NCBI GenBank assembly: GCA_035554115.1
Contig: DATMIW010000069.1
Location: forward strand, 1-23,855
Reading direction: 5' to 3'
DNA from: CAXTSE01 sp035554115
GTDB lineage: Bacteria; Actinomycetota; Actinomycetes; Actinomycetales; Microbacteriaceae
DNA length: 23,855 nt
Below, in pieces: positions 12,502 to 19,495 of the stretch (the first letter of the stretch is position 1; every line of letters begins with the position of its first letter). The notes below the pieces were generated by a model. That model saw only the letters and a program-made list of their open reading frames with translations, was not told the DNA's origin and searched no databases. The position numbers and the translations under genes are program-made.

Positions 12502-14028
12502 ATGAATGTCAGTCGGCACGACGTATCTCCCACTCTGTCCCGTTCCCGCACCTACGAGGTGCGCACCTTCGGCTGCCAGATGAACGTTCACGATTCCGAA
12601 CGGCTCAGCGGCTCCCTCGAAGCCGCAGGATATGTACGCGCAGACAGCGGAACCGCCGATGTCGTCGTCATCAACACCTGCGCCGTGCGTGAAAACGCCG
12701 ACAACAAGCTCTACGGAACCCTCGGCCACCTCGCCAGCATCAAACGCGAAAACGAAGGAATGCAGATCGCCGTCGGCGGCTGTCTCGCCCAGAAAGACAA
12801 ATCCGTCATTCTCGATAAGGCACCCTGGGTCGACGTCGTATTCGGAACCCACAACATGGGTTCGCTGCCGACCCTCCTAGAACGTGCGCGACACAACGGG
12901 GAAGCTCAACTCGAGATTCTCGAGTCGCTCGACGTTTTCCCCTCGACCCTTCCCGCCCGCAGGGATGCCATCCACAGCGGATGGGTGTCGATTTCCGTCG
13001 GCTGCAACAACACCTGTACTTTCTGCATCGTGCCGTCCCTACGCGGCAAAGAAAAAGATCGCCGACCGGGCGACATCCTCACCGAAATCGGCCTGCTCGT
13101 CGACGACGGCGCGATCGAAGTGACCTTGCTCGGGCAGAATGTGAACTCCTACGGGGTCGAATTCGGTGACCGTCTGGCATTCGGCAAACTGCTTCGCGCG
13201 GCCGGGCAGATTCCCGGCCTCGAGCGCGTGAGGTTCACGAGTCCACACCCCGCAGCTTTCACCGACGACGTTATTGATGCGATGGCCGAGACCCCGAATG
13301 TCATGCCGCAGCTGCATATGCCGCTGCAGTCGGGATCCGACCGGATTCTCAAAGCTATGCGCCGGTCGTACCGCTCCGAAAAGTTCCTCGGAATCCTCGA
13401 TCGGGTACGCGACCGCATCCCCCACGCGGCAATTACGACCGACATCATCGTCGGATTTCCGGGTGAAACCGAAGCTGACTTCGCCGAGACTCTCCGTGTC
13501 GTCGAACAGGCCCGTTTCGCGTCCGCCTACACATTCCAGTACTCGATTCGGCCCGGCACACCAGCTGCCGAGCTGCCCGACCAGCTGCCCAAGGCAGTCG
13601 TTCAGGAGCGCTACGAACGGCTGGCCGCGCTTCAGGATCGAATCTCCGCAGAAGAGAACGAAAAGCTTGTGGGCCAGACAGTTTCGGTTCTTGTCGGGGC
13701 GACCGAGGGGCGGCGAGACTCGCGTACCGACCGGCTCACCGGGCGCGCAGAAGACAACCGTCTCGTCCACTTCGACGTTCCGCCCGCAGGCGAAACCCCT
13801 CGTCCCGGAGACGTGGTCGACGTGCGCGTAAGCCGTGCGACCCCGTATTACCTGATTGCTGAGCCCACCGGTCCGACCCTGCAGCTGCGTCGCACTCGCG
13901 CCGGTGACGCATGGGATGCTGCCGAGGCTGCCTCCTGCGCGGTCCCCGCACACAGCCCGGCCACCGCTCCGAACGCGGCGCCTGGCGCGGTCAACATCGG
14001 TCTGCCGACGGTGCGGAGCGGCGCCTGA
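12502..14028 (+). CDS. miaB: tRNA-2-methylthio-N6-dimethylallyladenosine synthase
   Basis: The 508-residue radical-SAM methylthiotransferase adds a methylthio group to i6A37 of tRNAs reading UNN codons. The N-terminal domain carries the second-cluster cysteines C25 (FGCQMN), C60 (INTCAVRENA) and C94 (VGGCLAQKD). The radical-SAM motif is C168-x3-C172-x2-C175 (SVGCNNTCTFCIVPSLRGKE). A TRAM-like domain (about 370-440) and an alanine-rich C-terminal tail follow. I start at the ATG at 12502 because homologues begin close to the RTYEVRTFGCQMN segment. The stop codon overlaps the proposed CTG start of miaA, the enzyme that makes the i6A substrate, so the pair acts on the same nucleotide. Confidence 0.95.
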   Translation: MNVSRHDVSPTLSRSRTYEVRTFGCQMNVHDSERLSGSLEAAGYVRADSGTADVVVINTCAVRENADNKLYGTLGHLASIKRENEGMQIAVGGCLAQKDKSVILDKAPWVDVVFGTHNMGSLPTLLERARHNGEAQLEILESLDVFPSTLPARRDAIHSGWVSISVGCNNTCTFCIVPSLRGKEKDRRPGDILTEIGLLVDDGAIEVTLLGQNVNSYGVEFGDRLAFGKLLRAAGQIPGLERVRFTSPHPAAFTDDVIDAMAETPNVMPQLHMPLQSGSDRILKAMRRSYRSEKFLGILDRVRDRIPHAAITTDIIVGFPGETEADFAETLRVVEQARFASAYTFQYSIRPGTPAAELPDQLPKAVVQERYERLAALQDRISAEENEKLVGQTVSVLVGATEGRRDSRTDRLTGRAEDNRLVHFDVPPAGETPRPGDVVDVRVSRATPYYLIAEPTGPTLQLRRTRAGDAWDAAEAASCAVPAHSPATAPNAAPGAVNIGLPTVRSGA

Positions 14029-14939
14029 GCGCCCTCATAGCGATTGTCGGGGCCACAGGCACCGGCAAATCAGAGCTGTCGCTCGACCTTGCCGAGAATC
14101 TGCGCAACAGAGGTCTGGCGCCCGAGATCGTCAACGCCGACGCGATGCAGCTCTATCGGGGCATGGACATCGGCACGGCCAAACTGCCGCCGCATGACCG
14201 CCGGGACGTGCCTCACCATCTCTTCGACGTACTTGAGCCGCGCGAGGAGGCCAATGTCGCCGCCTACCAGGTGCACGCACGCGAGGTGATCGACCGCATC
14301 CTGGAATCCGGTGGAGTGCCGATTCTCACAGGGGGCAGTGGGCTGTACGTCTCGAGTGTCGTCTACGACTTTCAATTTCCCGGAACCGACCCCGTCATCC
14401 GTGCCCGCCTGGAGGAGGAACTCGAAGAATTCGGGCCGGGCAGCCTCTTCCGTCGCCTTCGTAATGTCGATCCCTCGGCAGCAGAGGGGATCGGGCCGCA
14501 TAACGGCAGACGCTTGGTGCGGGCCCTAGAGGTCATCGAATTGACGGGCGGCCCGTTCGGGGCCGGACTACCCACGGAGACGGCTCTCTGGCGGCCCACC
14601 GTCACCATCGGCCTGCGAGCTGAGCGGCCAGTTCTCGTGGAACGCCTGGATGCGCGCGTACGGACGATGTGGCGCGAGGGACTTGTTGACGAGGTCGCAG
14701 CGCTACGCCCCAACGGATTCGGGGCAACTGCCGCGCGGGCCATCGGGTATGCCCAGGCTCTCGCGCAGCTCGACGGACTACTCGACCAACAACAGGCGAT
14801 GGAGCAGACGGCCGCGCTCACCCGTCGGTATGCACGCCGCCAGGTGAGCTGGTTTTCGCGGTACACCGGAACCACGTGGATCGACTCCGATGACCCGGCC
14901 CGGCTGAGCATGGCCGCCGCGGCTACGCTGGCTGAGTGA
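14025..14939 (+). CDS. miaA: tRNA dimethylallyltransferase
   Basis: The enzyme transfers a dimethylallyl group to A37, producing the substrate of MiaB. The P-loop GATGTGKS is at 9-16, followed by VNADAMQLYRGMDIGTAKLP (the D-S/A-x-Q-x-Y-x2-M-D-IGT-A-K family signature), PHHLFDVLEP, and the GGSGLYVSSVVYDF region. With the start below, the protein has 304 residues, normal for the family. Start choice: no ATG, GTG or TTG exists in frame between 13911 and the P-loop. The ATG at 13911 would add 38 residues of miaB antisense-frame sequence rich in Cys/Arg. A CTG at 14025 overlaps the miaB stop (CTGA) with GGAG at 14015-14018 in ribosome-binding position, giving MSALIAIVGATGTGKS. I therefore propose CTG initiation. 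Confidence 0.9.
   Translation: MSALIAIVGATGTGKSELSLDLAENLRNRGLAPEIVNADAMQLYRGMDIGTAKLPPHDRRDVPHHLFDVLEPREEANVAAYQVHAREVIDRILESGGVPILTGGSGLYVSSVVYDFQFPGTDPVIRARLEEELEEFGPGSLFRRLRNVDPSAAEGIGPHNGRRLVRALEVIELTGGPFGAGLPTETALWRPTVTIGLRAERPVLVERLDARVRTMWREGLVDEVAALRPNGFGATAARAIGYAQALAQLDGLLDQQQAMEQTAALTRRYARRQVSWFSRYTGTTWIDSDDPARLSMAAAATLAE
14924..14929 (+). promoter_or_regulatory. -10 element, leaderless dapF promoter inside miaA
   Basis: TACGCT, within the last codons of miaA, ends 6 bases before the GTG of dapF. It would give dapF a promoter independent of the miaB-miaA transcript. Confidence 0.5.
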
Positions 14940-15814
14940 GCACAGATCTGCCCTTCGTCAAAGGCCACGGCACCGGAAACGACTTCGTGCTGTTCGCCGA
15001 CCCTGAGGGCGAAATCGACCTCAACCGCGAGGAGCTGGCGGCTCTCGCCGACCGGCACCGTGGAGTCGGTGCAGACGGTGTGATTCGTGCTGTTCGTTCC
15101 GAGAAGCTGGCCGCGGGAGCCGAGGTGCTGCGCGCCGACCCGACGGCCGAATGGTTCATGGATTACGCCAATGCAGATGGCAGCCCCGCCGAAATGTGTG
15201 GCAACGGCATCCGGGTCTACGGGCAGTTCCTCATAGAACAGGGGCTGATCGATCTCCCCGTGGGCGACACCGTCTCGATCGGCACGCGCGGCGGAGTTCG
15301 GGAACTCACGCGAACCGGCGATGGATTCGAGGTCGATCTGGGCGCGCACGTGATCCTGGCCGGTGATGTGATGGTCAGCGCGCGCGGCCTGCATGTCGAC
15401 CGGCCGGGCATCGCGATCGGGGTCGGCAATCCCCATGTGGTTGTCGCCCTGGCCGACGCCGATGAGCTTGAGCGGCTCGAGCTATTCGAAGCTCCCGAAC
15501 TGTCGCCGGCGCCACCTCAGGGCGCGAATGTTGAATTCGTTGTCCCCGCCGATCCGCTCGTCATGGACGGCGTAGGCCGCATCCGGATGCGGGTTCATGA
15601 GCGCGGCAGCGGAGAGACCCTCTCCTGCGGCACGGGTGCGGCGGCCGCGGCTCTCGCGACGCGGCATTGGGCGGGCGAGGGTGCGCCTGATGTGTGGCAG
15701 GTCGAGGTTCCCGGTGGCGTCGTGGGGGTGCGAATGTTCCCGTCAGAGGGTGGTGAGCACGTCGCTTTGAGCGGGCCCGCCGTGCTCGTTTACGACGGCA
15801 CATTGCGGCACTGA
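14936..15814 (+). CDS. dapF: Diaminopimelate epimerase
   Basis: The 292-residue cofactor-independent racemase converts LL- to meso-diaminopimelate, needed for lysine and commonly for the peptidoglycan cross-link. Both catalytic cysteines are present: C88 in AEMCGNGIRVYG and C231 in GETLSCGTGAAAAAL. The N-terminal KGHGTGNDFVLF and RHRGVGADGVI segments are typical. The GTG overlaps the miaA stop (GTGA). Note that many Microbacteriaceae use diamino acids other than meso-DAP in the cell wall, so here the main role may be lysine synthesis; that is background, not something the sequence shows. The gene converges on the methyltransferase-like gene, 25 bp away. Confidence 0.96.
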   Translation: MSTDLPFVKGHGTGNDFVLFADPEGEIDLNREELAALADRHRGVGADGVIRAVRSEKLAAGAEVLRADPTAEWFMDYANADGSPAEMCGNGIRVYGQFLIEQGLIDLPVGDTVSIGTRGGVRELTRTGDGFEVDLGAHVILAGDVMVSARGLHVDRPGIAIGVGNPHVVVALADADELERLELFEAPELSPAPPQGANVEFVVPADPLVMDGVGRIRMRVHERGSGETLSCGTGAAAAALATRHWAGEGAPDVWQVEVPGGVVGVRMFPSEGGEHVALSGPAVLVYDGTLRH

Positions 15815-15839
15815 GCGGCTCGCATTGCCGTCGTGCCGG

Positions 15840-16499
15840 TTACCTCAGACCGGTGACGACCGAGACGCCCTCTGTCTGGCCCGTTCCCGAACGATGACGC
15901 ACGCGTAACACCCGGTAGCCCTTATTGGTCGCCGCACGCAGCACCGCGAAATCCCTCGGCAATTCGGCTTGCAGCCAACGATGCAAAGAATCCGAGCCCA
16001 GATTGCGCTGAACAACCAGCCACGCATCGGAAGCGACATCGAGCCGGGGAAGCCAGGTCGACAGCATGTCGTGCAGTTCGTTCTTACCGATCCGGATCGG
16101 GGGATTCGACCAGATCGTCCGGAATCCGATGTCTGACGGAACATCGTCGGGGGTTACGGCGTTGATGTTTGTGAGGCCGAGATCGTCGGCATTGCGGCGG
16201 ACAAGGTCGAGAGCCCTCTGATTGACATCCACCGCCCACACGGTGGCTCGGGGGGCGTCGAGAGCGAGACTCAGAGCGATCGGACCCCAGCCGCAGCCCA
16301 GGTCGAGCAGATTTCCGCCCGGAGGGGGCACAGGTGTGTGATCCAGCAAAACGCGGGTCCCGACGTCGATACGTTCCGGGCTGAAAATGCCATTTGACGT
16401 TGTGACAGTCAGTGTCCGACCCGCGAGAACAACCGAGATCTGCCGCAGCTTCAACTCACCGCTCGGGGCCGACGAGAAGTAGTGCTCGGGCTCGACCAT
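15840..16499 (-). CDS. RsmC-like class I SAM-dependent methyltransferase
   Basis: The 219-residue protein resembles the catalytic half of RsmC, the 16S rRNA guanine-N2 (G1207) methyltransferase. It starts EHYFSSAPSGELKLRQISV, has SAM motif I LLDLGCGWGPIAL (64-76) with D91 after the next strand, and motif IV SNPPIR (131-136). SNPP or NPPF is the amino-methyltransferase signature that binds the base. Position 135 is Ile where RsmC usually has Phe, a mild deviation. The substrate is probably rRNA but not proven. Its ATG at 16499 has a leaderless -10 that interleaves with the hflX promoter; the two genes are divergent and convergence with dapF is at the other end. Confidence 0.88.
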   Translation of the reverse strand: MVEPEHYFSSAPSGELKLRQISVVLAGRTLTVTTSNGIFSPERIDVGTRVLLDHTPVPPPGGNLLDLGCGWGPIALSLALDAPRATVWAVDVNQRALDLVRRNADDLGLTNINAVTPDDVPSDIGFRTIWSNPPIRIGKNELHDMLSTWLPRLDVASDAWLVVQRNLGSDSLHRWLQAELPRDFAVLRAATNKGYRVLRVRHRSGTGQTEGVSVVTGLR

Positions 16500-16505
16500 G
16501 CAGAG

Positions 16506-16511
16506 AACTTA
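16506..16511 (-). promoter_or_regulatory. -10 element, leaderless methyltransferase promoter
   Basis: Read on the - strand this is TAAGTT, 6 bases upstream of the ATG at 16499. It lies 15 bases from the oppositely directed -10 of hflX. Confidence 0.55.
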
Positions 16512-16526
16512 CCGAAAACCAGGAAG

Positions 16527-16532
16527 TAGGGT
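16527..16532 (+). promoter_or_regulatory. -10 element, leaderless hflX promoter
   Basis: TAGGGT lies 7 bases before the ATG at 16540. The -35 position expected for this promoter falls on the -10 of the divergent gene. Confidence 0.55.
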
Positions 16533-16539
16533 GAACCCC

Positions 16540-18072
16540 ATGACCGCGGACGACGATGTGATGCTCGACCGCGTCCTCGCGACGCAGGGCGCACGCGAGT
16601 CGACGACCGCCCGTTTCGGCTCTGGATCAGGCTCTGTGCGTGCCGCGGCGCTTCAAGATGGCGGCGAGTTCGACAACGATCTCGATGGCGCCCAGCTCGA
16701 CCGAGATGAACGCGCATCCCTCCGCCGAGTCGGCGGTCTCTCGACCGAACTCGAGGACGTTACCGAGGTCGAATACCGGCAGCTGCGACTCGAAAATGTG
16801 GTCCTCATCGGGGTGTTCTCCCGTGGGTCCCTCGAAGACGCTGAGAACTCGCTGCGCGAGCTTGCTGCGCTGGCAGAGACTGCGGGAGCCGTCGTCCTCG
16901 ACGGTTTGCTCCAGCGGCGACCACATCCTGACCCGAGCACATATCTCGGGCGCGGAAAGGTCCAGGAGCTTGCGGCTGTCGTGGCTGCTCTGGGGGCGGA
17001 CACCGTGGTCGCCGACACGGAACTCGCACCCAGCCAGCGGCGTGCCCTCGAAGACGCAGTCAAGGTGAAGGTGATTGACCGCACCGCCGTGATCCTCGAC
17101 ATCTTCAGTCAGCATGCCAAGAGCCGCGAGGGCAAGGCGCAGGTTGAGCTTGCTCAGCTCGAATATCTGCTGCCGAGGCTTCGCGGGTGGGGCGAGTCCA
17201 TGTCCCGTCAGGCTGGTGGTCAAGTGGGTGCCGGTAACGGAATGGGAAGCCGTGGACCTGGTGAGACGAAGATCGAGCTGGATCGTCGCCGCATCCACAC
17301 CCGCATGTCGCGTCTGCGTGCGCAGATCAAAGGTTTCGCTCCCGCACGGGAAGCGAAGCGGGCCAACCGTGATCGCTACGAGGTGCCGAGCGTTGCGATC
17401 GCTGGCTATACGAACGCGGGCAAATCCAGCATGCTCAACCGTCTGACGCGCGCCGGAGTGCTCGTCGAGAACTCGCTGTTCGCAACCCTCGATCCCACCG
17501 TCCGACGCAGCAGCACGCCGGACGGCCGCGAGTTCACCCTGGCCGACACCGTGGGGTTTGTGCGCAATCTGCCGCATCAGCTGGTGGAGGCGTTCCGCTC
17601 GACGCTGGAAGAGGTCGGAAACTCCGACGTGATCGTCCATGTTGTCGATGCCTCGCATCCCGATCCCGCCGCCCAGATCGCGACAGTTCGAGATGTCATC
17701 GGTGACGTGGGCGCACGGGATCTGCCCGAGATCGTCGTCTTCAACAAGAGTGACCTCGTCGACGACGACCGCATTCTCGAACTGCGCGGGCTTGAGCCGA
17801 CAGCTGTTTTCGCCTCGGCGCGTACCGGTGCCGGAATCGACGAACTGCGCGAGCGCATCGCGACAACGCTGCCGCAACTCGATGTACGCCTCGAACTCGT
17901 CGTGCCCTATGACCGCGGCGACCTGGTCTCGCTCGCGCACAGTCGTGCGCGCGTGATCGACACCAGCTACGACGAGGGCGGCACGAGGCTCACTCTTCAG
18001 ACGACGGAACGTGTAGCCGAGCAGTTGCGCGCAGCCGTATCACGCCCGGTCGTTTCGGCCCCCGAGGTCTGA
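16540..18072 (+). CDS. hflX: Ribosome-associated GTPase HflX
   Basis: The 510-residue protein rescues or splits stalled ribosomes under stress in characterised relatives. The N-terminal HflX domain (about 75-280) contains LQRRPHPDPSTYLGRGKVQE and the glycine-rich linker SRGPGETKIELDRRRI. The G domain has P-loop GYTNAGKS (289-296), DTVGFVRNLPHQLVEAF (G3) and NKSD (402-405, G4). I chose the ATG at 16540 from the leaderless -10; an in-frame ATG at 16498 would add 14 residues and place the promoter inside the gene. The ~70-residue acidic/low-complexity N-terminal lead is common in actinobacterial HflX. hflX is a ClgR target in Corynebacterium; a clgR-like gene lies at 9289. The gene converges with lexA. 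Confidence 0.95.
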   Translation: MTADDDVMLDRVLATQGARESTTARFGSGSGSVRAAALQDGGEFDNDLDGAQLDRDERASLRRVGGLSTELEDVTEVEYRQLRLENVVLIGVFSRGSLEDAENSLRELAALAETAGAVVLDGLLQRRPHPDPSTYLGRGKVQELAAVVAALGADTVVADTELAPSQRRALEDAVKVKVIDRTAVILDIFSQHAKSREGKAQVELAQLEYLLPRLRGWGESMSRQAGGQVGAGNGMGSRGPGETKIELDRRRIHTRMSRLRAQIKGFAPAREAKRANRDRYEVPSVAIAGYTNAGKSSMLNRLTRAGVLVENSLFATLDPTVRRSSTPDGREFTLADTVGFVRNLPHQLVEAFRSTLEEVGNSDVIVHVVDASHPDPAAQIATVRDVIGDVGARDLPEIVVFNKSDLVDDDRILELRGLEPTAVFASARTGAGIDELRERIATTLPQLDVRLELVVPYDRGDLVSLAHSRARVIDTSYDEGGTRLTLQTTERVAEQLRAAVSRPVVSAPEV

Positions 18073-18088
18073 CCTCAGAAGTCTCGCC

Positions 18089-18793
18089 TCAGACCGAGCG
18101 CAGAACCGCCACAACCTTGCCCAGAACTTCGGCGTCGTCGCCCAGGATGGGCTCGAATGACGAGTTGCGCGGTAGCAGCCAGGTGTGTCCGTCACGCTGA
18201 CGGAAAACCTTGACTGTCGCTTCACCGTCGAGCATTGCTGCCACGATTTCGCCGTTCTCGGCGTCGTGCTGCTGGCGCACGACCACCCAGTCGCCGTCAC
18301 AGATCGCCGCGTCGATCATGGATTCGCCGACAACCTTGAGCATGAAGAGGTCTCCCTTGCCCACGAGCTGACGGGGGAGAGGGAACACCTCATCCACCTG
18401 TTGGTCGGCGGTGATGGGGACACCGGCGGCGATGCGACCGACGAGCGGAACCATCGCGGCATCCTGTACCTGGGGACCCGAGTCGACGTTGTCGCCGGAG
18501 CTGGAGGGGAGCTCGATGAGCACCTCAAGCGCCCGTGGACGGTTCGGATCGCGGCGAAGGTAACCGCTGAGCTCAAGCTGGTTGAGCTGGTGGGTCACGC
18601 TGGACAGCGATGAGAGACCTACGGCGTCGCCAATCTCGCGCATGCTCGGTGGATATCCACGGCTCGACACGGACCGCTGAATCATTTCGAGGATCGCCAT
18701 CTGCTTGTCGCTCAGGCTGGTGCGCCGACGCGTAGACGGTCGGTCTCCGCCGTCCGGTGCAGCCGGGACCGCGTCCAAATTGAGATCGCTCAT
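18089..18793 (-). CDS. lexA: SOS repressor LexA
   Basis: The 234-residue repressor of the DNA-damage regulon self-cleaves when RecA is activated. After an N-terminal lead of about 25 residues comes the winged helix (KQMAILEMIQRSVSSRGYPP then SMREIGDAVGLSSLSSVTHQ). The S24-type protease domain follows, with the cleavage site A123-G124 (GRIAAGVPI), catalytic S158 (VVGESMIDA) and K195 (ATVKVF). All required residues are present. The ATG at 18793 has GAGGAG upstream on the - strand. Its promoter carries a LexA box (autoregulation) and it is divergent from a LysM gene, the arrangement of lexA with the SOS cell-division inhibitor genes in Mycobacterium and Corynebacterium. Confidence 0.97.
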   Translation of the reverse strand: MSDLNLDAVPAAPDGGDRPSTRRRTSLSDKQMAILEMIQRSVSSRGYPPSMREIGDAVGLSSLSSVTHQLNQLELSGYLRRDPNRPRALEVLIELPSSSGDNVDSGPQVQDAAMVPLVGRIAAGVPITADQQVDEVFPLPRQLVGKGDLFMLKVVGESMIDAAICDGDWVVVRQQHDAENGEIVAAMLDGEATVKVFRQRDGHTWLLPRNSSFEPILGDDAEVLGKVVAVLRSV

Positions 18794-18849
18794 GGGGGCT
18801 CCTCACGCTAATGTCGGTGGCTGCTGATCGAATCATGCCAACGATCGAA

Positions 18850-18878
18850 ACTGTATCCATTCGAACGGCTTTCGACAA
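18850..18878 (-). promoter_or_regulatory. lexA promoter
   Basis: On the - strand, TTGTCG (18878-18873) and TACAGT (18855-18850) are separated by exactly 17 bases. The predicted start is near 18843, giving a leader of about 50 nt with a ribosome-binding site. Confidence 0.65.
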
Positions 18879-18890
18879 ACATGTGTTCGA
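18875..18890. promoter_or_regulatory. LexA box of lexA
   Basis: ACAAACATGTGTTCGA matches TCGAAC-N4-GTTCGA at 10 of 12 defined positions, with one perfect half-site. It overlaps the -35 of the lexA promoter. Confidence 0.75.
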
Positions 18891-18929
18891 GTGTGTCGCG
18901 AAAAAGTTCGCCACATTGGTCATTCTAGC

Positions 18930-18945
18930 TTGAACATATGTTCGA
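18930..18945. promoter_or_regulatory. LexA box 1 of the LysM gene
   Basis: TTGAACATATGTTCGA matches the consensus at 11 of 12 defined positions. Its first six bases are also the -35 (TTGAAC) of the LysM promoter. Confidence 0.85.
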
Positions 18946-18958
18946 TCGAAGGTATGTT
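18930..18958 (+). promoter_or_regulatory. SOS promoter of the LysM gene
   Basis: TTGAAC (18930-18935) and TATGTT (18953-18958) have a 17-base spacer. The promoter is wholly covered by two abutting LexA boxes. The predicted transcription start is about 18965. Confidence 0.65.
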
Positions 18959-18961
18959 CGG
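18946..18961. promoter_or_regulatory. LexA box 2 of the LysM gene, abutting box 1
   Basis: TCGAAGGTATGTTCGG matches at 10 of 12 defined positions and begins on the base directly after box 1. It contains the -10 (TATGTT, 18953-18958). Confidence 0.65.
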
Positions 18962-18964
18962 AAC

Positions 18965-19009
18965 ACAGCTTCGCATCTGGCCTCCCGGCCGAGGCCGGAT
19001 GCGAGCTGT
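18965..19009 (+). promoter_or_regulatory. Long stem-loop at the 5' end of the LysM transcript
   Basis: Three nested complementary segments form one stem: ACAGCT/AGCTGT (18965-18970 with 19004-19009), CGCATC/GATGCG (18972-18977 with 18998-19003) and GGCCTC/GAGGCC (18979-18984 with 18991-18996). There is a G-U pair between 18978 and 18997, one bulged base (18971) and a 6-base loop. The total is 19 pairs. No U-tract follows, so it is not an ordinary terminator. It ends 53 nt before the start codon. Confidence 0.7.
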
Positions 19010-19062
19010 CCAAGCTTTGCGAACACCGGCAAGACCACGTCAGTCAACGAAAGGTTCCCGAG

Positions 19063-19437
19063 ATGTCAGCCATCACCTTCCCCGGTCAGGGATACTCATC
19101 GACGGCTTTCGGCGGCCGAGCTGTTCCGCGTCTGCGGATCACGAGGCGTGGCCGAGGTGTATTGCTCACGCTGGCTGCGATTCCCGTCGCCTTGCTAATG
19201 GCGGTGTTCGGGCTCAATGCTGCGACTGCCACCGCGACGTCTGACCTCTCGTCCAACACATTCGACTATGTGGAAGTCGCTCCGGGCCAGTCGCTCTGGT
19301 CGCTTGCAGAGCAGATTGCTCCCGAGGCGAATCCAGCTGAGGTTGTTGCAGACATGATGTCTCTCAACCAATTGACCTCGGCGGACATCCAGCCGGGGCA
19401 AAGCCTGGCAATCCCCGCGGAGTACACGGCCGACTAG
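19063..19437 (+). CDS. Membrane-anchored LysM protein, probable SOS cell-division inhibitor
   Basis: The 124-residue protein has a basic cytoplasmic stretch (RLRITRRGRG, 24-31), one transmembrane segment (about 33-55, LLTLAAIPVALLMAVFGL) and an extracytoplasmic LysM domain (about 68-118: DYVEVAPGQSLWSLAEQIAP to IQPGQSLAIPAEY) that binds peptidoglycan. Divergence from lexA, two LexA boxes on its promoter and this topology match Rv2719c of M. tuberculosis, DivS of Corynebacterium and, more loosely, YneA of Bacillus, which halt division during the SOS response. Sequence similarity to these is mostly in LysM and topology, so the role is inferred from context. The ATG at 19063 has GAAAGG upstream. 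No terminator is visible before hisC. Confidence 0.88.
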   Translation: MSAITFPGQGYSSTAFGGRAVPRLRITRRGRGVLLTLAAIPVALLMAVFGLNAATATATSDLSSNTFDYVEVAPGQSLWSLAEQIAPEANPAEVVADMMSLNQLTSADIQPGQSLAIPAEYTAD

Positions 19438-19483
19438 TCAGCAGCCGACGAGCCCCCAGCCGTCTTGCCTCTGGCGCGCCTCG

Positions 19484-19489
19484 TAGAAT
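19484..19489 (+). promoter_or_regulatory. -10 element, leaderless hisC promoter
   Basis: TAGAAT ends 6 bases before the GTG of hisC. It is one of the best matches to TANNNT in the window. Confidence 0.65.
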
Positions 19490-19495
19490 CGCCGA

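Noticed and set aside
13911..14024. An N-terminal extension of miaA, or cinA extended back to 8414
   Set aside because: These stretches lie inside miaB and pgsA, have out-of-frame composition (Cys/Arg or His/Arg rich) and show no family similarity. The conserved domains begin after the chosen starts.
15806..15838. A terminator between convergent dapF and the methyltransferase gene
   Set aside because: CGGCAC/GTGCCG arms exist, but the stem is interrupted, has no U-tract and mostly lies in the gene ends.
18861..18876. A fourth LexA box, TCGAACGGCTTTCGAC, upstream of lexA
   Set aside because: The half-sites are one base too close (TCGAA-N5-TTCGA where N6 is needed), so it does not fit the palindrome.
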